A stretch of 64,000 bases of DNA from Siphonodentalium dalli (taxonomy: Eukaryota; Mollusca; Scaphopoda; Gadilida; Siphonodentaliidae). The position numbers were made by a program, and so were the translations under genes. Below the pieces are notes generated by a model that saw nothing but the letters and a program-made list of their open reading frames with translations, was not told where the DNA came from and ran no database searches. The stretch covers positions 122,859,030 through 122,923,029 of the forward strand of contig CP136067.1 of assembly GCA_032622095.1 (NCBI GenBank), in the 5' to 3' direction. Below, in pieces: positions 56,501-64,000 of this stretch; within the stretch, counting starts at the first letter, position 1, and every line of letters starts with the position of its first letter.

Positions 56501-58140
56501 AACAATAGCTCTGACAGCTAAACAAAGCCCCCCCAAGCCAATAATTCACTGAAATGAATACCTGGAACAGACAAAGGAAGAGGTGGTAAAGAAAGGATAT
56601 AGGATAGGATAGGATAATTTTATTTACAATATACACACATGGAAAGTACAATTACAAATAAATATAATATTGATAGACTATACATGTATATTGCTAGGGG
56701 TGATATAGTCATGACTGACTGTCTTCCTATTAAAGGTACTCAATCCGATTTGATGGTCCCCATATCATCAGATTCCAACAACAACAACATTTCTTGAAAT
56801 GCCACTTCAGTTATCAGAATCGATTATTTGCCCAAAAAAGAATAATAACCATAGTCAACTACCGGTATAGTATAAAATTGTCCAAAAACCTGTTATTCAT
56901 CAATATTTTGCAGGTTTGTCAAATATCTGACACAAAAAAGCCACTTGACTTTTGATCTACCCATCTTCATCCGCAATTTGGTCCGAGACAGTCTTCTCGT
57001 CGAATGATACTCTGCCACTAAAAAATTTCGGTGGTGAAAAATAATAGACTTAAAAAATTTATATCTGATAACTCTGAGCTTTGATGGGTGGGTTCCTCGA
57101 CTTGAATCAAATAATTTTTACCCCCGAAGCCAAGGAAATAGTAATTTGTGAGCGTTAATTCTGATTATGCATCTTTACTATAAAGTAGCCTATCATTTGC
57201 TCTCACCTGTTAGTTCAAACATCTTTTGATAGTATCCAAGCTGACGGTCGATACTTTTCGTACTGAAGGACAGCACTGACGGAGCTCTCAATACAATAGT
57301 CGCAATAGAATCATTACTGAATTTCTTCGATTTTAAATAATTCACTCTCACATTCATATCCTCCAGCTTTTCCTGCAGTAATTCCGGTGCCCAACTGAAA
57401 ATTCTCCCAATCTCTGAACCAGGAACTCCTAAGTCATGCAGGAACACTATGTGTGGCATGATCTGTGTATCAAAATCTAATTTCACAATCATGTTGCTGT
57501 ATCCCTTGGAATCAACTTTTGACAAATCAACCCCCAAGTCAACCAATTTTTTCAAACTTCTTGACTTGTTGACGAATGTTGAGAGATTAACTGATGGTTG
57601 ATGTTCGTTGAGTTTGTCGTTGATTATACCAAGAACCTTTTCTGTGATGGACCTGTCGTCATGATGATATTCCTCAATATTTACATCAGAATCAGGCAAT
57701 TCAAGCGAAAATGTTTGAGAATCTTTCATAAGCACGTGTTCTGAATCACTATCAATTTTCACTTGACTTGAAAACGGATTATCGTGATTTGTCAAATCTA
57801 ACCGTTTGTTATTAGCACTTTCAGGGTCTGAAAATTTCTGAACTGTATGACCTGATTTCACCTCTAACTGGTCTGTAGACAATTGCATTTGATCGGAACT
57901 TGTTTCCCCAGAATGAGAATTAATTGACAGATTTCCAGAAGTTCTTAAAGTTCTTGCTGTAACATTTCTCAATACTATTGCAGCCTGCAAAGATGTTGGG
58001 TACTTTGTTTTCAATTCTGTTATTTTCTTGCAACATTTATAATGGTAGTTTCTTGGTGGTGGCATAACTTGGAGAAATAGACCCACGGTTTCATAACTTA
58101 GTTTAGATAAACCTCCTATTGTGCAGAATTTATTCATCAT
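47360..58140 (-). CDS. MTERF3: MTERF3-like mitochondrial transcription termination factor family protein, C-terminus not located
   Basis: MTERF3 proteins are mitochondrial nucleic-acid-binding alpha-helical repeat proteins linked to mtDNA transcription control and mitoribosome assembly. Coding exons on the minus strand: 58140-57207, 54973-54906, 51170-51080 and 47518-47360. Phases agree across all three junctions (about 417 codons so far). Exon 1 carries an N-terminal presequence-like region, a long polar stretch and the first mTERF repeats (KLDFDTQIMPHIVFLHDLGV; VLRAPSVLSFS). Exon 2 gives LRRVITTLPRLIDHNVMRIK, exon 3 YYLKKFLGFTVEEIKDVFLN, exon 4 FELVHNTIGIPHEHILNCPQ and IEERHRFL. The order matches vertebrate MTERF3. 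The conserved tail of about 50 residues after ERHxFL was not found. Exon 4 runs into a MITE, so the gene either splices from inside that MITE or ends early. Confidence 0.87.
47570..48210. other. MTERF3 intron 3 sequence without recognised element
   Basis: AT-rich, no clear terminus, array or exon on either strand. Confidence 0.5.
48215..48614. mobile_element. TTAA MITE A1, full length (400 bp)
   Basis: TTAACCCTTTACCCAACA at the left and TGTTGGGTAAAGGGTTAA at the right. Two hairpin cores (48243-48313, 48394-48465) flank an AT-rich middle. The right part carries a GGCCGGTTTTGGCCGG repeat. Reference copy for the elements at 14759 and 51856. Confidence 0.9.
49604..50018. mobile_element. TTAA MITE A3 (TTAACCCTTTCAGTGCCA ends) with one hairpin core
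   Basis: TTAACCCTTTCAGTGCCAGG at the left; complement (TGGCACTGAAAGGGTTAA) at the right. Contains one hairpin core at 49655-49725 and about 290 bp of unrelated AT-rich interior. Confidence 0.85.
50187..50221. repeat. Self-complementary 10-bp tandem repeat
   Basis: AATTCTAGAATTCTAG repeated about three times; each unit is itself palindromic. Very short microsatellite. Confidence 0.85.
50345..50740. mobile_element. Family B, long degraded copy
   Basis: GTCTGGATATAATGCGTCTG left module, a middle with the TTAGGGGATATAGAAAATGA word, then a partial second module with GAGGTCCCCGTAAGGTGAAT. Adjacent to the next B copy. Confidence 0.75.
50765..51018. mobile_element. Family B MITE, TSD GTCTTGGA
   Basis: CAAGCCTTGAAATAGAGTGT and complement; perfect 8-bp duplicate GTCTTGGA at 50757-50764 and 51019-51026. 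Ends 62 bp from MTERF3 exon 3, on its intron 3 side. Confidence 0.9.
51080..51170 (-). CDS. MTERF3: MTERF3 exon 3 (91 nt)
   Basis: Acceptor CTTTCAG, donor GGTAAAT. Encodes ESRYYLKKFLGFTVEEIKDV and FLNSPDIFTL, one mTERF repeat (short helix pair with the SPDIF 'P' position). Leaves in phase 1, which matches exon 4. Confidence 0.87.
51856..52150. mobile_element. TTAA MITE (A1, TTAACCCTTTACCCAACA ends) inside the LINE
   Basis: Begins TTAACCCTTTACCC and ends GGGTAAAGGGTTAA, flanked by duplicated TTAA. Removing it with one TTAA restores the LINE frame across VLGLTID. It carries one hairpin core, whereas the full-length relative at 48215-48614 carries two. Confidence 0.92.
53307..53752. mobile_element. 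A4 MITE (TGTGACCCGCC ends, TATA TSD) inside the LINE
   Basis: Terminal inverted repeats (TIRs) TGTGACCCGCCATATCAAAT and complement, flanked by TATA on both sides (53303-53306, 53753-53756). It contains two hairpin cores near its ends and a middle with a GAGCCCC...GGGGCTC pair. It splits the 3' part of the LINE. Confidence 0.85.
54691..54894. mobile_element. Family C MITE next to the MTERF3 exon 2 donor
   Basis: CAGTAATATGCTCTAAGTAA left after TA. The right arm stops at CGATTACTTAGG without the final GCATTACTG. The MTERF3 exon 2 5' splice site lies 11 nt away. Confidence 0.88.
54906..54973 (-). CDS. MTERF3: MTERF3 exon 2 (68 nt micro-exon)
   Basis: Acceptor TTTTTTAG, donor GTATGA. Joins exon 1 in phase 1 and ends in phase 0. 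Encodes DELRRVITTLPRLIDHNVMR, the mTERF motif with LPRL. A MITE begins 11 nt into the downstream intron. Confidence 0.85.
55040..55235. mobile_element. Family C MITE, right end lost
   Basis: CAGTAATGCCCTAAATAATC left and two nearly complete arms. The right end breaks at GGTTAAAGGGTCAT. About 145 bp from the previous copy, in MTERF3 intron 1. Confidence 0.85.
55268..55345. mobile_element. TTAA MITE A3, truncated copy
   Basis: Left arm TTAACCCTTTCAGTGCCAAG and a partial right arm (ATGGGTTGATACAAAAGTC). The outer right end is lost. In MTERF3 intron 1. Confidence 0.75.
55450..55815. mobile_element. Family B, long degraded copy in MTERF3 intron 1
   Basis: CAAGCCTGTAAATAGTGTGC left; partial second module ending AATGACAGATACACTAT. 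The internal part matches the 50345 copy. Confidence 0.75.
56734..57174. mobile_element. Family G element next to the MTERF3 exon 1 donor
   Basis: AGGTACTCAATCCGATTTGA after TTAA; right end CTGATTATGCATCT followed by TTTAC (mutated TTAA). The exon 1 donor is about 32 bp away. Confidence 0.8.
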
Positions 58141-58171
58141 TTTGGCTTTCTAGCTGAATTCACCTCTCATT
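57207..58171 (-). CDS. MTERF3: MTERF3 exon 1 (first coding exon)
   Basis: On the minus strand a TTTCAG acceptor ends at 58172. A 31-nt 5' UTR follows, then ATG at 58140-58138, so at least one upstream non-coding exon is expected. The donor is G|GTGAGA at 57206. A TTAA element begins 32 bp past the exon end. Confidence 0.85.
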
Positions 58172-58214
58172 CTGAAAGGAAATGATTTAAGATTTTTTTT
58201 AAACCTAAATCTCA

Positions 58215-58350
58215 TTCAAGTCTGAACATAATGTGTGACTGTGTCCGACATTTGCAGAATGAGGTCCCAGAGGGTGAATTTAGTGATGCTATCCCACACA
58301 GTGGGCTAGCATCAACAAATTCACCACTGGGGACCTCATTCTGTTAATGG
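58215..58350. mobile_element. Family B module upstream of MTERF3
   Basis: AAGTCTGAACATAATGTGTG, GAGGTCCCAGAGGGTGAATT and complement. Starts 44 bp upstream of the MTERF3 exon 1 acceptor edge. Confidence 0.75.
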
Positions 58351-58600
58351 CTGAAATGGCTAAAATTAAAATAACTTGTAAAATGGAGAAAAAATGGCTA
58401 AAGGCATTTTCCCCCTGGCATACATAGTCAGCGTACATAGAAGACAGTGGCGTTGGCCTCATGCCGTCTTTGTCGCGGATCTAATTACCATGTACAAAAG
58501 ACGGTCAGCTCACCTCAGTTTGACGGCGTGTGTGAAAGATTAAAGTGTCATGTATACTTTGGGTGTCCATTTTGTATTATTCTCATTCATGAATACCATA

Positions 58601-58705
58601 CAGTAATGCTCTAAGTAATCGACGTCTTAACCACAGCAGAATTATAGGTAACTTTTCAGGATTTAGTCGGAAATATGGCTTGTTGTCATTCATCGGAAAG
58701 CTCTC
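58601..58705. mobile_element. Family C MITE, half element
   Basis: Left arm only, from CAGTAATGCTCTAAGTAATC to CATCGGAAAGCTCTC. Preceded by TA. Confidence 0.8.
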
Positions 58706-58734
58706 AACGAAAATATTAAAAATGTGTGTACAAC

Positions 58735-59930
58735 ACAGTGGCTATCGTTTGAGAGAAGTGTCCAATTTATTGTCGACATTTATTCAAGCTTGCTGACTGT
58801 GTTTTACAAGAATGATTGTGCAAAAGCCAGCGGTATATACAATCAATTGCATCGTATAAGTTTCTGTTGGTTGCAAACTACATGTGCTATATCCTAAATG
58901 AATGCACTATATTGTACAAGTTATTTCCATGTTCTATTATCGATTTACTGATATTGAACCATTTATATTAACAGGGACAATATCAAAAATAAATTCAAAT
59001 GCTTATTTGTGCCAGCGTTAGCACACAGCATAATTGAAAAAATACATAGCACCCCTGTACTATAGAATGATGAAATCTACAAGATTATTTGAAGATATAT
59101 GTAGAACTAGTCTAAATGCACACTGGTAGAAGATTTTAGCACTAAGTTTTTGTAAATGTTCCTACAGCACCAAGAGACCTTGTATCTACGAAGAAGGGAA
59201 TATTGACACACCAACCAACAACGGTAGAAGATCCGCCATTTATGTTGTTCAGCTGTTCAGTGTTGTTTCTTTGTTGTTTACTATGGATCGTGGTGAAGTT
59301 GATGATATTTTTCAACTATAAACAGGATAGTTTGAGATGCAGAACGATTTCACACATATTGCCTCATCACTTAAACATATTAAAGGCCCAGTTGTAGGTT
59401 ATAATTTAAAAATAAAAGTTACCAAATTATGAAAATTTCCTCAAGAATATACTAATAGTATAGTATATAGAGGATCTCCAACAAGTTATGCTGGAATATA
59501 AGATTTTATGAAACGAGTTTGATAATTTGAATCACGAGTCATAGATACATTGTATTTATGCAAAATGCATAAATTTACAGCACTGGCTGAGATGCTTCAC
59601 AACCTTATATGACAGTATTGCGCGCTCTGGCGCGCTCTGGCTGCAACGACGTAGAACAAGAATTTAACTCTAATAAACTGGTGTTGGAGTCATGTGCGGT
59701 TTTTAGAAATAGTATTAATCGGCATGGTCATTTTGTTGGCGCGATGCCAGGTGATCCCAGGAAGCACGTGCCTATTCATCACTAGTGAGAGATAAGGAAA
59801 TATGTGATGACTTTTTTAATGATATAATAGGGGTTTCATGTGATGACAGTGATATAATGATAAATGTAGTATGAATACAATATTAACCACAAAATACACT
59901 TGTGCGAGCCGAGCATTTGTTTATATTCAG
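58735..59930. other. Region upstream of MTERF3 without recognised gene
   Basis: Only short chance frames and a CGCGCTCTGG double repeat near 59620. The 5' non-coding exon of MTERF3 may lie here or near an ETS-like CCGGAAGTGA at 61110, but neither is shown. Confidence 0.4.
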
Positions 59931-59935
59931 CACAT

Positions 59936-60141
59936 AGTGTGCGATAAACACTCAACACCGTGGTGATTTTTTTTTAGGAGAGATTGATTCACTGTGACCC
60001 ATTCAACACCAAAATATTGAGTTGTGAGGATTAGCAAGCGCTATAATGGTAAACAATATGTAATCAACATGGTACAGTTTCTTTCCGGTTCACCCAGTGG
60101 GATATCCCCGGTGTTGAGTGTTTTACTTATTGCACACTCTT
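59936..60141. mobile_element. Short inverted-repeat element
   Basis: AGTGTGCGATAAACACTCAA left; TTGAGTGTTTTACTTATTGC ACACT right, with CAACACCG next to both. About 206 bp; no TSD resolved. Confidence 0.65.
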
Positions 60142-60823
60142 TATGTACCGGGTACTGTACTGTAACGTAAGATGGCTTTTGTTTACTAACACTGCACACG
60201 ATCTTGACAATAACATGCTATTTATGCGATGTTTATGATTGGTATAATAACCAAATCTGTCTATATTTTAATATTTTTTCTGTTTATAGTGGTTTTAAAG
60301 GATGTGGCTATTTTAAAAGCAATACCCTTCGCGAAGGCCATCATTGTCTTTAACAGTCTATCGATTTTACATCCAAGTGAGTAAATGTAGAGCATAATTG
60401 TATATCCAGCACACGTACAGTCAATGTCATTTGAACAAATCTGAACCCTTTATTTCAAATACGATCACATTCGGTCTGATGGTACTTGAGAAGTTTTAAG
60501 AATTACTATGGAGGGAAAGAGTTATGGCCCTGGGTTCGCAACTATTTGACCCAGTGAACTCATTTGAACAAATCTGAATGTGAGTCACCTAGTAACATCC
60601 ACACCAATTATGAACCCATTCGGTCTGATGGATCCGGAGAAGAAGAATTGTTGATGGATGGGACAGATGGACGGATGAATGGACGGATGAATGGACGGAC
60701 GGACGAGGAGTGATCGATTACTACAGCTCCACTGGAGACTTCATCTCAGGTGAGCTAAAAACCAACTATACATGTAGATGACCATCTAGATGAGCTGGCT
60801 GTTGCTTCCATCACAATAGCATA

Positions 60824-60945
60824 CAGTAATGCCAAAAGTAATTGACCACTTAACCACATCAGAATTATGGGTAATTTTTCAGGATTTAGTCGGAAATATG
60901 GCTTGTTGCAACAAATAAGCCATATTTCCATATTTCCATAGGCCA
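60824..60945. mobile_element. Family C MITE, mostly one arm
   Basis: CAGTAATGCCAAAAGTAATT through GGCTTGTTGCAAC and a short broken return (AAGCCATATTTCC). Confidence 0.75.
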
Positions 60946-61148
60946 TGCAACGAAAATGGGAAACGTGGCGATAAAACTCAAACAATAGACTAACTATTTG
61001 ACTCGAGTGAATGTATAATGTCTCTTGGAAATTTGAATTCATTTTATTCAAGATTTCATATGTTAATCTCAAAAAAAGACTTTTATCGAAAAAACAAAAA
61101 ACAAAACAAACCGGAAGTGACCAACTTAACTTCTTCATCTGGGGACAC

Positions 61149-61585
61149 ACTATAAAGTGTAAGCCGAGGCCGAGGACGGCTCCAAATAAAAGTTGTAAGC
61201 GGGGTGTTATGTGGCGTTTGGTCTGTTGTTCCTCATGGATATTACTGAAATTTGGAATACACTAACGTTTGAATTGTCTTTAAATTCACAAATTTGTTGA
61301 TTTTATTCAACTTTTTCTTTCTGAAATACACTATAAAGTGTAACTTGTAAGCGCCCGGCTCCAAAGTAAAATGTTTAAGCGGATTGATGTCACATTATCT
61401 TCTTTGTTTATAAATGGATATGACTGAAATTTAGTACATATGTCCGGGTTATGGTCATGGAATACATTAACGTTTGATTTGTTTTTTAATTCACAAATTT
61501 GTTGATTTTATTCAACTTTTCGTTCTAATTCGTTCAATAAAGTGTAAGCGGCCGGCTCCAATTAAAAGGTGTAAGCGGCTTATGT
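61149..61585. repeat. Tandem array, about 180-208-bp unit, 2-3 copies
   Basis: ACTATAAAGTGTAAG plus CGGCTCCAA(A)T recurs near 61149, 61329 and 61537. AATTCACAAATTTGTTGATT lies between the units. Confidence 0.8.
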
Positions 61586-61920
61586 GCTTAGTGTTATAGG
61601 TAATGGGATTAACTAATTGGCGACTCTAGACTATTGTGTTTTGGGGCATTTGAGGTTTTTGGCGAAATAATAATTTAGAAAGTGAATACATTTATTTCAA
61701 ATGATAACTTTATTTAATCATAATGCATAATTATATAATAAACACATAAAATATAATAACAAACATGAGACATACAAACATGATTTATAACCGTTAACAA
61801 AAGATATCAAACTCAATACATTTTATTTTATTTGTGTAATGGAATTAACAAAGATAATAATTATATAATGAAAAACAATAATAACGATGACATTTGATTA
61901 ACGACCAAGCATGTGTTTAA

Positions 61921-62389
61921 AGGTACTCAACCCGTAAAGAGGGTCCCCATCTCAACAGATTCCAACAACAACAATCCGATCAGAGGGTCCTATATTACTA
62001 TTTCTTTGGCTTTGGGGGTAAAAAATATTTGATTCGAGTCGAGGACCCCATCAAACAAAGCTCAGAGTTATTAGATATTGATTTTTGAAAATTCTTATGT
62101 TCTCGAGATGAGTACTTATAACTGCCGTCAATTTGGTAACATGCTCGAGATTTTACGCCAAAATTCTATTCAAACAGACAAGGATGGATAACTCTATAAT
62201 CAAGTGGTAATAATTGACTACGTACTGGGCCAGAAAGAATTCCCGATAATGAAAAATAATAGATTTCTAAAATCGATATCTAACAAATCTGAGCTTTGAT
62301 GGGTGACTTCCTCGACTCGAATCAAATATTTTTGACCCCCGAAGCCATTGAAATAGTAATTGAGAGGAGTTTTATCGGGTTGAGTACCT
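61921..62389. mobile_element. Family G element, best TIRs
   Basis: AGGTACTCAACCCG left, CGGGTTGAGTACCT right, TTAA at 61917-61920 and 62390-62393. The interior contains inverted copies of the GAATCAAATATTTTT / GGTCCCC zone. Confidence 0.87.
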
Positions 62390-62413
62390 TTAACTGTAAC
62401 ATCTTATTGATAG

Positions 62414-62578
62414 TTGCCTTTCTTCTCGTTCTGTCGAACTGGGGCATAGAGTTTGGAAATTTCTTTCAGTAGTGACGACGACGATATTTCTTTTAAGTCG
62501 TAGCTGTCTCGTGCACAGCTTGAATATCTTCCCCTGCAACTATTTCGTCTCTGATTTCGGTCGTCGACTCATCTGTAC
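62414..62578 (-). CDS. Unidentified 54-codon ORF without ATG (possible terminal exon)
   Basis: The minus-strand frame between two stops reads RNQRRNSCRGRYSSCARD, SYDLKEISSSSLLKEISKLY and APVRQNEKKGNYQ-stop. A GTTGCAG acceptor-like site occurs early in it. Amino-acid composition and length look more like a real C-terminal exon than the surrounding noise. I do not recognise the family. Its nearest neighbour is a family G element ending at 62393. Confidence 0.35.
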
Positions 62579-63097
62579 CGGGTACATCCGTTTTCGGAGA
62601 ACCTCTATAATATAGTGTTTTGTTTCGCCCAGGGAGATGTTAGTGTAGTGATATTTCAGTCAGTGTGCTAACCGAATTCGCATGGGTCTCGCGGTTACGA
62701 ATATAAGTTGTCCATAATTTACAATTGTAATTCTTTGTAATAATATGGAATCGTATTAAACCAGCATCGAATCAATGTCAATGGGGGTCCGCATTAATTA
62801 TTAAGGTTCCAATTTGCGGAGATCCCCGAATTCGCGGAGTTCCCCTAACATGGGCAAAACAGATGGATTTTAACAGGGGAACGGTGTGTGTACATGTACA
62901 TGTCAATTGATACGCATTTTATACTAATAACAACACGATAATCGATAATATTGGTTTATTCTATCAATTGTATGCGCCGAGGTCACTTGACGCAAATCAA
63001 TATACGATGATAAACATTGGCAATCGAGACAACCGAGAACAAGTTTTCGTAGTAAAGATGGATTATCACTTTAAATAACAAATTTTAAATAGTTGCG

Positions 63098-63200
63098 TGG
63101 GTATAAAATAATAAATATGAACTGAAGAACCCTGTCCGGAAAGGCTTCTATCAATTAATATTGATTTTATTTCGAATATTTTATTGGGCCCGTTTATTTG
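63098..63200. mobile_element. Family H half element
   Basis: GGGTATAAAATAATAAATAT, CCCTGTCCGGAAAGGCTTCT and ATTAATATTGATTTTATT, matching the arm of 9049-9524. The second arm is not found. Confidence 0.7.
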
Positions 63201-63323
63201 TCTATTTTTAGAACAGACCATTCGGGTGATACCATATAGCGATATAGAGCATTATGTTGTTCCTATGCCTACGTACCGAACGTCAAATGTTCCAGATTGA
63301 TTGGTTGTATTGTTTTATTCCAT

Positions 63324-63409
63324 AGCTCGGTGAGAGCTTTCCGATGAATGGCAACAACCCTATTTCCGACTAAATCCTGAAAAATTACCCATAATTCTGC
63401 TGTGGTTAA
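63324..63409. mobile_element. Family C MITE, right-arm half
   Basis: GCTCGGTGAGAGCTTTCCGA through TTCTGCTGTGGTTAAAG. The left arm is absent. Confidence 0.78.
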
Positions 63410-64000
63410 AGACATATTATGGACTAGTTCGGGTACGTGAAACTGGTAAGTTGGTATTCAGGCACCATGTCAACTGAGAGAATTTTGCATTCTACTATCA
63501 TAGTCGAAAATCTGAAGCAAATTGACCGTACCACTCCAAAGAAACATCGCCCAAACTACGCTCAAATGTAAATATTTACATCTCGATTCGGGACGCAACA
63601 ATCGCCGATATACTAACGCAAATGATTTTGTCATCGATACTCATCGCATTTATTGCGGTGTGTGTTGTAAAGTTGGATCAATATTCATAAAAATAACTAC
63701 TTTGAGCAAGATTATACTCCATTTCTACTTGATCACCCAACCGGAGTGTTTCACATCACTTTAATTTATTTTATATGAGTCGCGTGCCCTGTATAAATAA
63801 GATAATATAAGATAAACATTTGATTTACGTGGGCGGTAATAAACATTATACTAACATAAGTTCTGAAGAACTTTTGACCGACGGACACCATTATAATAAG
63901 ATTCACTTAAGTCTATATATAGTTGAGTAAACAATGATAATATCGGTACATATACTTAGTTGATCCCATCGCCAGCACTCCACTTAATGCATATTATTGG

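Noticed and set aside
61105-61125. ETS-like CCGGAAGTGA as the MTERF3 promoter
   Set aside because: A single motif about 3 kb upstream without an identifiable first exon; left as a remark only.

Overview
This is a eukaryotic, AT-rich window with intron-bearing genes and a very heavy load of short DNA transposons. I infer a lophotrochozoan animal, most likely a bivalve mollusc. The grounds are two animal-type nuclear genes split into small exons, frequent TACATGTA-like words, and repeat styles common in bivalve genomes (subterminal (TCCG)n, tandem 160-175 bp units, dense MITEs). The species cannot be named from sequence alone.

Two protein-coding genes are well supported, and they converge tail to tail. 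On the plus strand, 15221-33228 holds a seven-coding-exon gene for a SUV4-20 / KMT5B-type histone H4 lysine-20 methyltransferase. All splice phases agree and the model gives 840 residues, with the SET core, the NHDC motif and the post-SET cysteines. On the minus strand, 58140 down to about 47360 holds an MTERF3-like mitochondrial transcription-termination-factor-family gene. Four coding exons are recognisable. Its conserved C-terminal tail was not found, and its last visible exon runs into a MITE. The two genes have no obvious functional link (chromatin versus mitochondrial transcription/ribosome assembly).

Layout. 1-12168: repeats only (160 bp tandem array, two 8-bp-TSD hAT elements, a minisatellite-bearing TA element, a fold-back element). 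12177-15163: a nested hAT composite ending 53 bp before the first KMT5B coding exon. 15217-33262: KMT5B, with introns full of hAT elements, 6-bp-TSD 'CAGYCC' elements, tandem arrays and hairpin MITEs. 33295-47020: intergenic repeat field between the two 3' ends. 47025-58171: MTERF3, whose intron 2 carries a decayed antisense LINE split by two precise MITE insertions. 58220-64000: upstream/intergenic repeats and one short unidentified ORF.

Mobile-element families separable by terminus and target-site duplication (TSD): TA-flanked palindromes (CAGTAATGCCC...); several TTAA-flanked families; an 8-bp-TSD palindrome family (CAAGCCTTGAAATAG...); classical hATs with 8-bp TSDs; and a CAGYCC family with 6-bp TSDs. 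The most unusual structure is a palindromic hairpin module of about 70 bp (about 28 copies, many degraded) that sits inside elements with at least four different termini. I found no CRISPR, tRNA, rRNA, bacterial operon or viral gene, and no new multi-gene system. What is new here lies in the repeat architecture and in repeats touching splice sites.
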